64,000 nucleotides of DNA. Source: Glycine soja (lineage: Eukaryota > Streptophyta > Magnoliopsida > Fabales > Fabaceae). The DNA lies in the NCBI RefSeq assembly GCF_004193775.1, contig NC_041002.1, forward strand, positions 33,701,112 through 33,765,111, given 5' to 3'. The notes beneath the pieces were generated by a model that saw only the letters and a list, made by a program, of their open reading frames with translations, ran no database searches and was not told the DNA's origin. A program made the translations under genes and the position numbers. Each line of letters begins with the position of its first letter. The stretch's first letter is position 1. Shown here piece after piece: positions 1 to 10,980 of this stretch.

Positions 1-713
1 AAAAGGATATCTCCCTCAATGAAGCAACTGAAAAAACAAAACAAGAAAAAGAAAGAACAATAGTGCAAGAAAAATACTTGCGGCAAAACTCTGTCTTAAA
101 CACTATATGTTCTACATTGTTGTTATTCTTTGGAAAAAAGTAGTTTATATTCGTGCTTAATTGTATATTCACTCTCTGAGTGTTAAGAATACTTGTATTC
201 AATCAAACATTTGTTTGTCAAAGCCAGGAGTGGCTAAGTGTTAAAAAATACTTTGGTTCTTAGATTCAGGGAGAGTCTAAGAAGATATGAAAAGTGGTAT
301 TAAGAATACTTGTAAAGCCAGCAGTGGCGGGTTAGAATACTTGTTTGTAATCAGTTATTGATTAGTGGAATCTTTTACTAGTGAGTAAAGGAGAACTAGA
401 CATAGCTCAGGTTGAGTGAATCGGTATAAACCAAGTGTTTCTACTTCTCACCATATTGTTTTATCAAGTGTTCTTATTACTTTTTCTAACATCACTTTAC
501 AACAAGTGCTTATTTGAAAAATTGTTTTAAGAAATTGTTAACTATTACAGGACGATCACTTTGTTCTTTATTACTTAGTCTATTTATTCTTAGTGGATGA
601 CTATTTTTTTCTCTATATTACCCATATTGTCCTTGTTATAGCAAAACGTTTTTATCTTTGATATACAAATTATTCAACCCCCCCCCCCCTTTAGTGTGTT
701 TTTTGCAGTTTCA
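1..713 (+). repeat. 3' part of a Ty1/copia-type LTR
   Basis: The stretch ends in a tract of 12 C residues (678-689) set in a TTCAACCCC...TTTAGTGTG context, followed by GCAGTTTCA. This is the layout seen near the 3' end of plant SIRE/Tork-like copia LTRs, and it is the mirror image of the GGGGGTTGAATT tract in the minus-strand LTRs of this window. The 5' boundary is outside the window or not recognisable, so the first few hundred bases could be internal element sequence. No coding region is evident. Confidence 0.45.
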
Positions 714-1588
714 ATAATTGCTCACAAAATAAGGCGTGGAAAGTAATTATTAGTGAAAGAAGTAAGCTAAGAGGAAAAAGAAAAAGATAGAGTGTGGAAA
801 GGGTTCTACACAAAGACACGCCATCTCAAAATGAATGAGCTATTTTGGTGCAAAGTTTGGTAAACACACCTAACAAGGTGGGTCCTATTGAAAGGGGTTC
901 TATTGGTCATACAAAGAAAAAGAAGGAAACATATCACAATGGTCATCAAAAAGGTCCACCTTGTTAGGTCTATTCGGTTAAACAAAGTAAACATATTTAG
1001 CCGAATGAGGTGAGGGCAAATGCTAGAGATGAGGAGATGGCATCTTATGGTCCTAACTTACTTGTGGCTACTAATAAAGATGCATCTTTACATAGTAAGT
1101 GATATTGGCTCAAGAGGCACTAGGCAATGAAGAAACTTGTTGTCCATATGATAAAGAAATATAATTATTCAATATGGGCAACATGGACTTGAGAGAAGCT
1201 ATTGACTGCCTTCATTATAAACAATGTCGTATGCAATCAAAGCAAGGACAGGTGGAGCATAAAAAAATGGGAAAACAATGCAATATAATTACAATACAAG
1301 ACTTATCAATAAGTTGTAAGGGTGGGAATTATGATTATGGAGTTGTTGATTCTGACAAAGGTGGAAACAAGAGTGGGAAATCATAGTCTAACAGTAAGTG
1401 CAATAGTTTGAATATGGTTAAGGACTGAAGTTGTTGCCAAGAAATTATGAGGAATGGCAAAAAATATGGGGCCAATGTTTCCTGGGAAGGAGGAAAAAGA
1501 TATAGAGTTTCCTAAAGCTAGAAAAGTGTGATAAAAAGGAGAAAATCAAGATTGATAAGGAGAAGGAAGGCAATGCTCAAAAGGTGTT
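714..1588. other. Unassigned repeat-like stretch
   Basis: No convincing gene. A short inverted similarity (CTAACAAGGTGG near 870 against CCACCTTGTTAG near 955) could form a stem. The part from about 1020 to 1588 leads directly into a LINE endonuclease start and may be the decayed end of that LINE's ORF1, but I could not recognise a zinc knuckle or another diagnostic motif. Confidence 0.25.
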
Positions 1589-2196
1589 ATGAAGATTTTA
1601 AACCACAATGTAAGAGGATTGGGGGAGGTTGAAATGGAGGGCTATAAAGGAGTACATCTTAAAAAGGGAAGTGTAATTTTCATGCTTTGAGGTGAAGAAA
1701 ATGGATAAAATTCCTAGGCATTTGTGTGCGTCTTTGTGGGGGGATGAAGAGTTTGAGTGGAGAGAATCTCCAGCTAAAATTTCAGTGGATTACTTTGCAT
1801 TTGGAATAAAGAAAAGTTGGTGGACAATGCTACATTTGTTGGGAAGGGCTACTTGGGAGTGCAAGGAGTTTGGAAACAAGGTAATATTCCATGCTTCTTA
1901 GTCAGTATTTATACATCTTGTGACTTGGAAGAAAATACGAGGTTAAGGGAGCAAGTTCCAAAGCTAAAGGGTTAAGTTAATGAAGATAGGTGGTGCCTTA
2001 CCGAAGATTTCAATTTGGTAGTTGTTTGGAGTGAACTGATTAAAACGTCATAAGAAGGGGGGTTGGATTGTGACATTGCCAACTTTTCCTCAAACTTTAA
2101 CCTTTTTGAACTTTTACTCAAGATTACCATGGTGTCCAGAAAGTTTTGATAGAGGTTTAAGAACTTAGATAGCTAAGTTCTCTAAGTGGTTAGTCA
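1589..2196 (+). pseudogene. LINE (L1-type) endonuclease domain, decayed
   Basis: Starting at an ATG at 1589, the frame opens with MKILNHNVRGLG, the usual start of the L1 apurinic-type endonuclease (SWNVRGLG, with the first catalytic Asn region). Further on, partly in other frames, come LCIWNKE, VGKGYLGVQGVWKQGN and NEDRWCLTEDFN. The last corresponds to the RWCLxGDFN catalytic block, with Gly-Asp changed to Thr-Glu. Several stops and frame changes break it, so no protein is expected. ORF2 reverse transcriptase is absent here, because a solo LTR begins at 2202. It probably belongs to the same broad LINE family as the pieces at 45314 and 48629. Confidence 0.7.
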
Positions 2197-2201
2197 CAAC
2201 A

Positions 2202-3732
2202 TGTTGGATCAAGTGGCCTCGGAATAATTAAGAAGGGGGGGGGGGTTGAATTAATTATTACTAGACCTTTACTAATTAAAAAATATACTCTTCTAAGGCT
2301 TTTACTATGGTGTTAAGAAAGTAAAGAACAAAAATATAAACTTAACCAAAAGTAAAAGCGGTAATTAAAGTGCACAACGGAAATTAAAAGAGTAGGGAAG
2401 AAGGAGACAAACACACAAGAGTTTTTATACTGGTTCGGCAACAACCCATGCCTACATCCAGTCCCCAAGCGACCTGCGGTCCTTGAGATTTCTTTTCATC
2501 CTTGTAAAAATCCTTTTACAAGAAAAGATCCACAAGGGATGTACCCTCCCTTGTTCTCTTTGAACAACCTAGTGGATGTACCCTCCACTAGAACTGATCC
2601 ACAAGAGATGTACCCTCTCTTGTTCTCAGTCAACAACCTAAGTAGATGTACCCTCTACTTGTACCACAAAGGATGTACCCTCCAATGTGTTAAGACAAAG
2701 TTCTCAGGTGGTTAAACCTTTGAAACTTTGTGAATGGGGATACAAAAGAATTCTCAGGCGGTTAGTCCTTTGAAATCTTTTGTATATGGGAAAGGGAAGA
2801 ATCAAAAGAATTCTTAGACTGTGTCGTTTTGAATTGTTTTGTCAAATTCATTTTGGCAAAGGGAGAAGGGAATGAAAAAGATGAATAGCACAAGTTTTGT
2901 TTTCAAGGTTTGGAAAACCAGAAAACTTTAGAAATCTTTTGGCAAAGGAAGAAGAAAAAGATGTTCAAAGAGATTCGGAAATCAATTGGCAAAAGTTTGT
3001 TGTCTAAAGAATGAATGTCTAAAATGCAAATCAAAGCCTTGCATTTATAGACTCTTCAAGTCTAGTCAAGAGACCATTAGAAGAGTTATAACCTTCAGAA
3101 AAACTTAAAAACCATTTGGAAAAGTTACATCTTTTGATTTTGTTCAGAAACTATCACCGGTAATCGATTACCAAATCAGTGTAATCGATTACACAAAGCT
3201 TTTTTGTGAAAGGATGTGACTCTTCACAATTAAATTTGAATTTCAACGTTCAAACACACTGGTAATCGATTACCAAATACTTGTAATCGATTACAACATT
3301 TTGAAATTAATTGGAACGTTGTAAATTCAGTTTCACAAGTTTTTTGAAAACCATTTTGCTACTGGTAATCGATTACAATAATCTGGTAATCGATTACCAG
3401 AGAGTAAAAACTCTTTGGTAAAAGGTTTTGAGAAAAATGCATGTGCTACTCAGTTTTTGAAAATACTTTTTAATACTTATCTTGATTGAGTCTTCTCTTG
3501 ATTCTTGAATCTTGATCTTGATTCTTGGAACTTGATTCTTGATTCTTGAATTCAACTTTCCTCTTGATCCTTGAAGTGTACTTGATTCAATCTTGAACTC
3601 ATTCTTTGATTCTTGAGATCATCATCTTTGTTATCATGAAGTGTTCTTGACTTTTGAGCTTTTTGCCATCTTCTTTGTTATCATCAAAACTCTTTGAATC
3701 AATCTTGATTCATCATGAAGCTTGCTTCTACA
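2202..3732 (-). mobile_element. Solo LTR, SIRE-like copia family
   Basis: This is a 1,531-bp LTR without internal sequence. It starts TGTTGGATCAAGTGGCCTC and ends CTTGCTTCTACA. It is flanked by a perfect 5-bp target duplication CAACA (2197-2201 and 3733-3737), so it was left by recombination between the two LTRs of a full element. The orientation is taken as minus, because the related full element at 13641-22844 has the same LTR polarity. It contains a poly-G tract near 2236, a TTTTATACTGGTTCGGC block shared by the other family members, a TATA-like box and a palindrome module (listed separately), and low-complexity CTTGATTCTTGAAT repeats at about 3480-3620. A close relative lies at 25495-27187. 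Confidence 0.9.
3041..3396 (-). promoter_or_regulatory. U3 palindrome module plus TATA box
   Basis: Three pairs of the 10-bp palindrome TAATCGATTA start at 3161/3182, 3263/3284 and 3366/3387; every pair is spaced 21 bp. The minus-strand TATA box CTATAAATGC is at 3041-3050, 110 bp downstream of the module in the LTR's sense direction. The palindromes are mostly extended to GGTAATCGATTACC. The position and spacing suggest a protein-bound U3 enhancer. The binding factor is unknown. Confidence 0.6.
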
Positions 3733-3737
3733 CAACA

Positions 3738-4530
3738 CTCATTATGAGATGTTTGAGCTGATTATAAGAACCTAATGTCAATGCATAGTTGCTTATGTTC
3801 AGAGGTTCATTACTTTAATAAAAACAAATTCTTATGAAAAACTTAGTTTACGTTATGCAGATGCAATACTCAGAATGTTGTGCTCCAAAAGCTATTACTT
3901 AGAATGTTGTTTCCATCTTTTCATGCACAAAACCATTTTCATGTTTTATGGAAGCTTTCATACTTTGAGACATATGATTAAATTGGTCCTAGACAAATCT
4001 TGTTATTACAAACATGATTAAGTTCAGATATGTCATTTTACAAAACAATCAAGCTTGTTATGAAAACCTTCTTATGTATGCATTCTAATGAAAGTCAATT
4101 CTGATGTTAAGAACATTCTAATGCAGATGCAGACACAATATATATGACGATAAATAACATAATGCAAAGTGGAAGAGTAGAGAAGATTCAACACAAAGAT
4201 TTTATACAAGTTTACCCTAACCTTGGGTTACATCCAATCCTCATCCTTCAAGATGAGATTTTCCACTAACACAACCAACAACCTGTTGCATTTTTACAAC
4301 TCTCAACCACTTGTTGGACTACACAACATCTCCATCACCATAGTAGCACACCTGGTCTAGGCTTGGAGATAAATTGTCTCAACCATAACACCATGGGAGA
4401 GACAATCCAAGTATTCTTCACCTCTTCACGTTGGCTTGACCCATAGAATGATTCTCCTCACTCTTGGGAAGCAAAACTCACTTAACCTCGACACCCACTT
4501 GGTCATAGGAGAGAGTACAAGTATTTCTTT
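3738..4530 (-). repeat. Old SIRE-like LTR, left part
   Basis: The stretch at 4170-4280 (GATTTTATACAAGTTTACCC, then GGGTTACATCCAATCC) is a divergent version of the TTTTATACTGGTTCGGC...CTACGTCCAGTCC block in the SIRE-like LTRs of this window, in the same polarity. The sequence stops at the gypsy insertion (TSD TCTTT at 4526-4530) and resumes at 42746, so it is one older LTR split by the big insertion. The outer ends were not resolved. No coding capacity seen. Confidence 0.5.
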
Positions 4531-5647
4531 AGTAACACCCCTATTTTCTTAAAATTATTATTTGCTAAAATTATAAATTTCTAGAAGCAAATAATAATAA
4601 CAATATTAATGTATTTTTAGACAATTATAATTAGGAAAGAAATTTATATAGGATCTAATAATAATAATAATAACATAATTAATTAGTATATACATGGAAC
4701 ACAATACTCCTTATTTCCCTACCTTTCAGCCACGTACAAAGACCCAGTGGAAAAAAAAATATTAGGAAAATTTGTTACAACATGTAAAAGGAGAGCAAAG
4801 TTATTGCAACAATGTACGAGTTGGTTGGGCATCTTTTTCTCTTCTCTTTTTCCCTTTCACGGCTAAAAAGGTAGGGAGGGGAGGGGGCGGATTTCCAGAT
4901 TCTGTTATCACAAGGGTAGTTTCTAAGAGATATTCCTCCATCTCTTCTAATATCAATTAAATATTTAAACTACTAACATTATTGTTAGTTTTTATCTTGT
5001 TATTATCTAGATAAATGGTTAAACTACTGTTATTCTCATTTCTTTAATATTAGTGATTGCTATTTTTTTACAAAAAAATTCACGTTTTTTAGTACCTAAA
5101 GTTGGTTTACCACTATGGGCATTTTTTTACGTTAGCAATTGATAAAGGTAGATACTTTATATACATTAATAATAATGTTGCTAGATAATACTAGTAAATT
5201 CCTTAAATTTCACATAATAAAATTTAAAATGTTTTTATGAATTTAAGTAATATTAACGGGTTAGCTATTAGTAAATGTTTTCACATGATTTGCTAAATTC
5301 GTCACGTTAGCTATTAATATTTTCCTATAACTATACTAAAATACAAAAAAAAAAAATTATTATTATTATTATAAGTAAAGAAAAATATTTTGTTTAAATG
5401 AATAAGGTTTTTTTTAATCAATATCAAAAGTATGCTATATGGTTGCGGTTGTATTGATCTTCCACATCAAAATACAGATTTTCTCACCACTAGTACTGAA
5501 ACTCAACTATCAAAAAACAATCTGACTATGTTGTGTGGTTGCGGGTTAATCTGATCTTCCACACTAAACAGGATATTTTCCAATATCATTAATCAATTAT
5601 TTTTATAAATATTTTATAACAAGTTAAAGTTTTTTTTTACATTTAAT
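4531..5647 (+). repeat. 5' LTR of the Tekay-like element, first part
   Basis: It aligns by eye with the 3' LTR. 4531-4740 matches 34815-35150 (TATTTTCTT...AAATTTCTAGAAG...CTACCTTTCAGCCAC). From about 4745 it matches 40371 onward (AACATGTAAAAGGAGAGCAA, then GAGATATTCCTCCATCTCTT). Many substitutions and small indels separate the copies, so the insertion is old. It ends where a copia LTR begins. Confidence 0.8.
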
Positions 5648-7267
5648 TGTTGGACAAGTGACCTCAATAACTTAAGAGGGGAGGAGTGAATTAAGTTTCA
5701 AGATTTCCACTAACAAACTTTTAACCCACTTTTCAAGTGATAGACTTAGAATGCAGAAGAAGAACAAGAAGCAATCAATTTAACAATGTTCTTTTAAACG
5801 TGCAAGGAAAAATTGATTGCAATAACATAAATGAGATAAGGGAACAGAGAAATGCAAACTCGATTTATACTGGTTCAGTCACGCCCTGTGCCTACATCCA
5901 GTCCTCAAGCAACCTACTTGAGATTTTCCACTATCTTTGTAAAAATCCTTTTTACAACTTCTAAACACCCAAGGAATCCCTTTCCCTTGTGTTTAGGAAA
6001 CTCACAATTCAAGAGACAATCAGTCTCTTGATTACAATTGACTTTTTGAGAAGAACATAAAGATTTCTCTCCTATATAGTGGATAATACAATTTGAAGTT
6101 CCTGGATGAACTCTCAATAGATTTGCAAGTGTTTGCCCAAGAGTTGTTGAGAGAGTATTTGACAATGAAGTTCTCTTGGAATATCTCTCTCTTGCTTTTT
6201 GAAGTCAGACACACACACATATATATAGGCCCTTCGTGCCTTTACAAAATGATTTGAAGATATGTGTCTTTTCAAAAAGATTTTTCTAAAATTTTTCACT
6301 GGTAATCAATTACAGGTTTCTGGTAATCGATTACACAGTTCTATTTTGAAGGTTCATGACTTTTGAATTTGAATTTCAAGAGTTCTGTTGCTGATAATCG
6401 ATTACAAACATCTGGTAATCGATTACAGGTTCAAAATTCAAATTCAAAACCCTTTTTAACAACTATTTTTCAAAATTGTCTTTTGGTAATCGATTACACT
6501 GCCTAGTAATCGATTACCAGTGCCTTGGATGTCTTTGAAACACTTTGTTTTGAGGCAAGGCTTGATCTTTAGTTAATCTTGAAGCAAGACTTTGTTTGTT
6601 GAAGCAACCTTGTATTAATCTTGAAGCAATGTTTCTCCTTTGAAGCAACCTTGTTTGATTCTACTTTGGCATCATCAAAATCATGTATTCATACATTCAC
6701 ATTCTCCCCCTTTTGATGATTACAATCATTATCAAGTGAATTCTTTTCGATATCATCAAAACCTGCATGATTTACATTCTCCCCCTTTTTGATGATGACA
6801 ACCATCTGTAGGTTAGGAGCAACAACAACAAAAAAATATATTTGTCTGTATAGTTTACTGCCCCTTGATTTTGTAATGATTGCTTATATGAGACAATTGA
6901 AGATTTCATAGATTTCATATATAAAAAGTTGTCTCATAAAGAATAGATAATTTCCCTTACTATTATATCTTTTATATATTTCTCCCCCTTTGTCAACATC
7001 AAAAATAAATCATGAGTAGAGAGAAGAAAACCATTCAGTAGTTTATAATGAATTAAAAGAGTAGAGAATGTCATACCATACAAGTATCGTTTCATGGCCT
7101 AAAAGAAAATGTTACCGCTTGTTGCAATATATGAGAGTTAAGTGATACCAAAAGGCATTAAAACAAATTATTTTGCACCCATAAAAATACATATCTAGTA
7201 TAAAACAATCAAAATATATAATAATAAAAAAACAATCATCAAAAGTTATCAATAATCAACATAACCT
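5648..7267 (-). mobile_element. Truncated SIRE-like copia element (3' LTR plus 3' internal end)
   Basis: The LTR runs from TGTTGGACAAGTGACCTC (5648) to about 6700, ending TACATTCACA. It is followed by CTCCCCCTTTTGATGATTAC, which on the minus strand is a polypurine tract (AAAAGGGGGAGA), so this is the 3' LTR of a minus-strand copia element. A further internal segment, with more CTCCCCC tracts near 6780 and 6982, runs to about 7267, where gypsy LTR sequence resumes. About 945 bp of the gypsy LTR present in the other copy (about 41230-42175) is missing here. A deletion therefore removed the rest of the copia element together with neighbouring gypsy LTR, and no target duplication can be checked. 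Confidence 0.75.
6219..6516 (-). promoter_or_regulatory. U3 palindrome module plus TATA box
   Basis: Palindrome cores start at 6303/6324, 6395/6416 and 6487/6507 (spacings 21, 21 and 20). The first core is TAATCAATTA, one change from the palindrome; the rest are perfect. The minus-strand TATA box (CCTATATATATG, about 6219-6228) is 75 bp downstream in sense. It has the same layout as the modules in the other SIRE-like LTRs, with different spacer sequences. Confidence 0.6.
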
Positions 7268-7811
7268 TCTATGGGACAAACTATTGGTATGGAGGATTCA
7301 CATACTCCTATGTACCACTTCATTGCTCCAGCTAAGGATGACCCTTATGTTCATATAGCCCCTGTGGCTTTTGTACATGACTTTATGATTCTGCACGTAC
7401 CACTTCTTTGTTATCCTTATGCTCCAATTTCGTATGAGGGATATCGTCCTCTTATTCCTGAAGTGCATTTTCATGACCCTCCTCCGTCTCCCATAGCTTC
7501 AGAGACTATTATTTAGCTTCTTATTACAATACCTTCACCAGATCGTTGGTCGGATATGCCAAAGGGTTGGCTGAGCTTATCACCATCTGTAACTGTTACT
7601 GTGGGACAACCTCATTAGGGTTAGTCTTCTGGATGATCTACCTAGATTGAAGCTACCGATTGCTTCTCTTTTTGTGACCTAGATAGATGAGAGTGTTTAG
7701 TTGTATAGTTACTGCTCTAATAGAGGCCCTTTTCTTTTTGGATGTTTATATGAGGGTGGGTAGCTAGGACTTGTGATATATAATTTATATTTAAAATTAC
7801 TCTTTTGGATA
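7268..7811 (+). repeat. 5' LTR of the Tekay-like element, second part with ORF-like block
   Basis: It matches 42176-42558 of the 3' LTR, starting CTATGGGACA. An open frame at 7271-7516 (81 codons) parallels the 109-codon frame at 42183-42512 in the other LTR: both begin MGQ, then GMED, TPMY, and share the CYPYAPI block. This copy has about 190 extra bases (about 7450-7620) relative to the other LTR. The match ends at CTCTTTTGGAT (7811), where the sequence jumps into reverse transcriptase, so the LTR end and primer site are lost. Confidence 0.7.
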
Positions 7812-8017
7812 AATTTATTATAGTTTTCATAGATGATATTTTGATTTATTCCAAAAACTCAGAAGAGCATGAAGAACATTTGCGAATGGTGTTGCAAATT
7901 TTGAAAGGAAGACAATTGTACGCAAAGTTATCAAAATGTGAGTTTTGGTTGGAACAAGTAAAATTTTTGGGACATGTTATATCTCAAGGTGGAGTTCAAG
8001 TGGATCTGGCCAAAGTA
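7812..8017 (+). pseudogene. Ty3/gypsy reverse transcriptase, central part
   Basis: The frame reads [17 protein letters not shown], then [18 protein letters not shown] and VKFLGHVIS. This is the palm domain of gypsy RT with the catalytic F/YxDD motif (FIDD) and the following primer-grip region. Everything N-terminal (gag, protease, RT fingers) was deleted at the LTR/RT junction. After QVDLAKV the frame is interrupted by CACTA-1 and continues at 11461. The first ATG-like position is an artefact of the deletion junction, so this is a fragment and not a gene. Confidence 0.9.
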
Positions 8018-8730
8018 CACTACTAGAAAAAATGTTTTTAATGTTGGTTCTTTAGCATATTCCATGACGGTTTGAAAATCATCTTTGAAGCTGCCGTTGT
8101 GAAAAGTGTTAATTTTCCACGTCGATTTTTGAATTGTATTAGAATTTTGATTTCTATGTTGGTTCTTTTAGAAACTGTCTTAGAATGTATTTTTTGTTTT
8201 AAAAAAATTGAAATTTCTAAGACGGTTCTTTCAAAAAACCATCTTAGAAAGTCTTTAGTTTCTAAGACGATTTTCTGAAAGAATCATCTTAGAAAATAGA
8301 CTTTTTAAGACGGTTTTCCATAGAATCATCTTAAAAAGTATTATTTTAAAGACTAACAATAGGCCATATGCAATTATTCTTATTAATGAATCTTAGATTT
8401 AATTTAAAAAATCTTCCAAATTTGTGCATAAGTGAAAAGACTTCATTCCAATAATTATGTTAACATTTAAAAAATTACATGCCATTTTTTTTACCAATAT
8501 GTAAAGTATAGTATTCCTTCTATGCAATATTTATATAGTAACTTAGCTTCTATTTTAGTGACAAAGTTATTTGAATTTTGAAATGCCATGAAAATTAAAA
8601 TCCTCATTTCACAAATTAATCACAAAGTCAAATTTCCAAGATAGTCAAACATGGATTCTTAAAGGTTTGTCTTTAATATAGCCAAATGGACCATGAGAGT
8701 CTTGATATTCTGGAAGAATGAATATAGTAC

Positions 8731-8860
8731 CTTTCCAGTTGCAAATGTCAGTGTGTTATTCCCAAATCCGGCATCAGCTATTGCTTTCCTTATATTTTCC
8801 ATGAGGAACAAATGTGCAGAATCATATTAATGTTAAAATCAAGATAGAAAACACAACTTA

Positions 8861-8940
<80 letters not shown>

Positions 8941-9048
8941 AAAAATGATAGCAAGTACCATGTCACGATTGGTGTAAAATGAAGTAGCTAAGCCAATTGA
9001 TCTTGCACGCCCTAACCTTCCAATCTGGTGTACATAATCTTCCTTGGT
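8731..9048 (-). pseudogene. Captured DEAD-box RNA helicase fragment (two exons)
   Basis: On the minus strand, exon 1 (9048-8959, 30 codons) reads TKEDYVHQIGRLGRARSIG, then LATSFYTNRDM. This is the helicase C-terminal domain around motif VI (canonical YVHRIGRTGRAG, here with R to Q, T to L and G to R changes). It has a good acceptor (pyrimidine-rich ...CAATTATAG) and a GT donor right after GACATG. Exon 2 (about 8813-8731) continues with MENIRKAIADAG and ends LTFATGK before a GTACTA donor; its acceptor AG is lost. The intron between them holds a TC/TA microsatellite. The motif VI arginine changes would inactivate a helicase. This is transposon cargo, not a working gene. Confidence 0.8.
8864..8938. 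repeat. (TC)n-(TA)n compound microsatellite
   Basis: About 17 TC units followed by about 20 TA units. It sits in the former intron of the captured helicase fragment in CACTA-1. Confidence 0.97.
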
Positions 9049-9482
9049 CTATAATTGAGGCAACAACCAGCATACACAAATATTTCACAAGAATGCATTA
9101 GTGCATTGAATTATCAATAGGTAAATCATTGAAGCAAGAAGTTGATCAACCAATGTCAATTTCTGATTTCTATTAAAAGAACTCACCAATTAGGTGAATA
9201 AGGACAAACCTTAGGTGTAATTCTGTAGGTGTTTTTGGTTCTGTTTTTCAATCAAAATTTGAGTTTTACTTTGTTAATCCGCATAATAAAGATTTCATTA
9301 AATGTCAATATACTGAATATAGATTATATAGGTAAAAATTTAATTCTATTTGATAGCAACGCCGCAGAATAATGTGAAATTGTATCAAGGTTTTGTAGTC
9401 TTGGTTTTTACTTCTTTAGCTATTAAAAAGGATGCCTTAAGACTAAAATAACAAAAAGATTAATGCATAAAATGATACTTAC

Positions 9483-10251
9483 GAAGGCCTTGTCTGCCAT
9501 CATTTTCCGCATTGAGTATGCCAAGCTATTGTGAAAGCAATAGGAGGAAAATTACACAGATTAGAAGCAAACAATATTAGTGGCCTAGGTTTGGTCATAT
9601 CTATGTTGCATTATGAAATAACCTAGCCACATGTACTTACATTAAGGTAACAACCAAAGGTAGACCTTCAAGGACTACAACAACCACAATTGTGACCTGC
9701 ATGGCACTATATAGTTAAAAACTACTAAAAATAGAAAAAGAAAAAACAAATGAATAAAATAGTTCAAAATTTGCACTTAAGGCAATGGTAAAAAATTTTA
9801 TGACCCTGCATTGCTAACACTAGTCTTTTTGACAACAAATTCAACATTTCCATCTATATCTTTGGTATGGTAAGAAAAGCGTCTACAATTTTAGAGTCAA
9901 AATAAAGCATTTCAAAATGGCACAAAGCTTGTTCCATGAGCTTTAACATACATAAAAAAAAGAGAAATTGAAGATTACTTGCCCAAGAGGACAACAAGAA
10001 CTAAAACAGCTATAGTAAGCCCAACTACACCAATAAAAGTTGTTACTCCATTCAAACGTACCTATCATATATCACCAAAAGTAATCACAATTTTAATGTC
10101 TTTGATTTCATTACGGTACAACTACAACAACAACCTTTATTTTTATTTTGGATGGAGTAGGGGGAACCTATAATGGAGTCTCTTCACCAGTGTCCTCTGA
10201 GATATTTGCCATCAACAATCCCCATTCGGTATTTATACCAATGCCATTTAC
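9483..10251 (-). pseudogene. Captured autoinhibited Ca2+-ATPase (ACA-type) fragment, five exons
   Basis: Five minus-strand exons match plant P-type Ca2+-ATPases in order. A (10251-10168): GIGINTEWGLLMANISEDTG, then EETPL. B (10061-9979): VRLNGVTTFIGVVGLTIAVL, a transmembrane segment. C (about 9885-9803): FSYHTKDIDGNVEFVVKKTS. D (9696-9641): VTIVVVVVLEGLPLVVTL, the ion-binding helix whose PEGL is here LEGL. E (9525-9483): LAYSMRKMMADKA. Most exons keep AG acceptors and GT donors, and the B-C and D-E phases still join in frame. Exon A ends TAG where the family has CAG, and the exon between C and D is missing. The fragment therefore covers the middle of a gene of the ACA8/9/10 type, captured with its introns. 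It cannot encode a pump. Confidence 0.88.
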
Positions 10252-10425
10252 CTACAAATGGCAGTCTAAAATGTGACTTTTGAAGGAGGTGGCATTCTGT
10301 AAACTTTATTTATGTTCTTAAAGACCACTAAAAGCATAATCAAGATAGGAATATTCTACACAATTTTGCATAGAGAAGAACACAATTAACAACAATGAAT
10401 GTAGTTAGTTGTTCAAGTTTGAAGT

Positions 10426-10980
10426 TTGAACAACCAACTCTTCTTCAAAAACAAAATTTACAATCATTTTTCTTCTTCAATGTCCTTTTCGTTCTATTCC
10501 TACATCTTTTTTGTTATTTTCCTTACCTTGGATCTCTCACCTCCTTCCCTGGGTGCAAACAACATCGTCCCATGGCTGCTCAACATCACTACCCTCTACG
10601 AGGTGGGCAGCACATGGCGTCCCAAGTTCAACTCCAGCATGTAGTGCCATTACATCCTACAAGCCACCCACCTCCTCCAGGCTGACTACCTCTACCACAA
10701 CAGCCTCTTTGTTCTACTGTTAAACTCCTTAGAGTCGTTTTGTAACACCTTCCAATCCTTCATCAACAAATTCAACCCCAGCATCACTATCATCTACACC
10801 TCTTGCGAATTCAGAATTGAGTGAATCTTCCAGGACGACATCGTTTTGTTTCACTTAGATTTGAAATCTGAGGCTCCTGACAAATCGATGGTGTTCAGTT
10901 ACCGAAGAGTCACCAACGGTGAATGGAGTAGCAACAATGGTGTGGAAGGGAGGGTTCCAAAGAAGGACAAAATGAGGGAT
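10426..10980 (+). pseudogene. Exon-like open segment of unknown origin in CACTA-1
   Basis: One + frame stays mostly open over about 550 bp with only a few stops. It shows blocks such as NIVPWLLNITTLYEVGSTWR, YLYHNSLFVLLLNSLESF and [13 protein letters not shown]. The local base composition is richer in C than the surrounding element, which fits captured coding DNA. I do not recognise the family. It lies opposite in strand to the Ca2+-ATPase and helicase pieces, so it would be a third captured source. The minus-strand frame at 11289-10855 overlaps subterminal repeats and is likely chance. Confidence 0.35.

Noticed and set aside
678..689. Poly-C/poly-G tracts as possible assembly errors
   Set aside because: They recur at the same LTR position (about 2236, 13672, 21781, 25527) with variable length, as expected for a conserved homopolymer in this LTR family.
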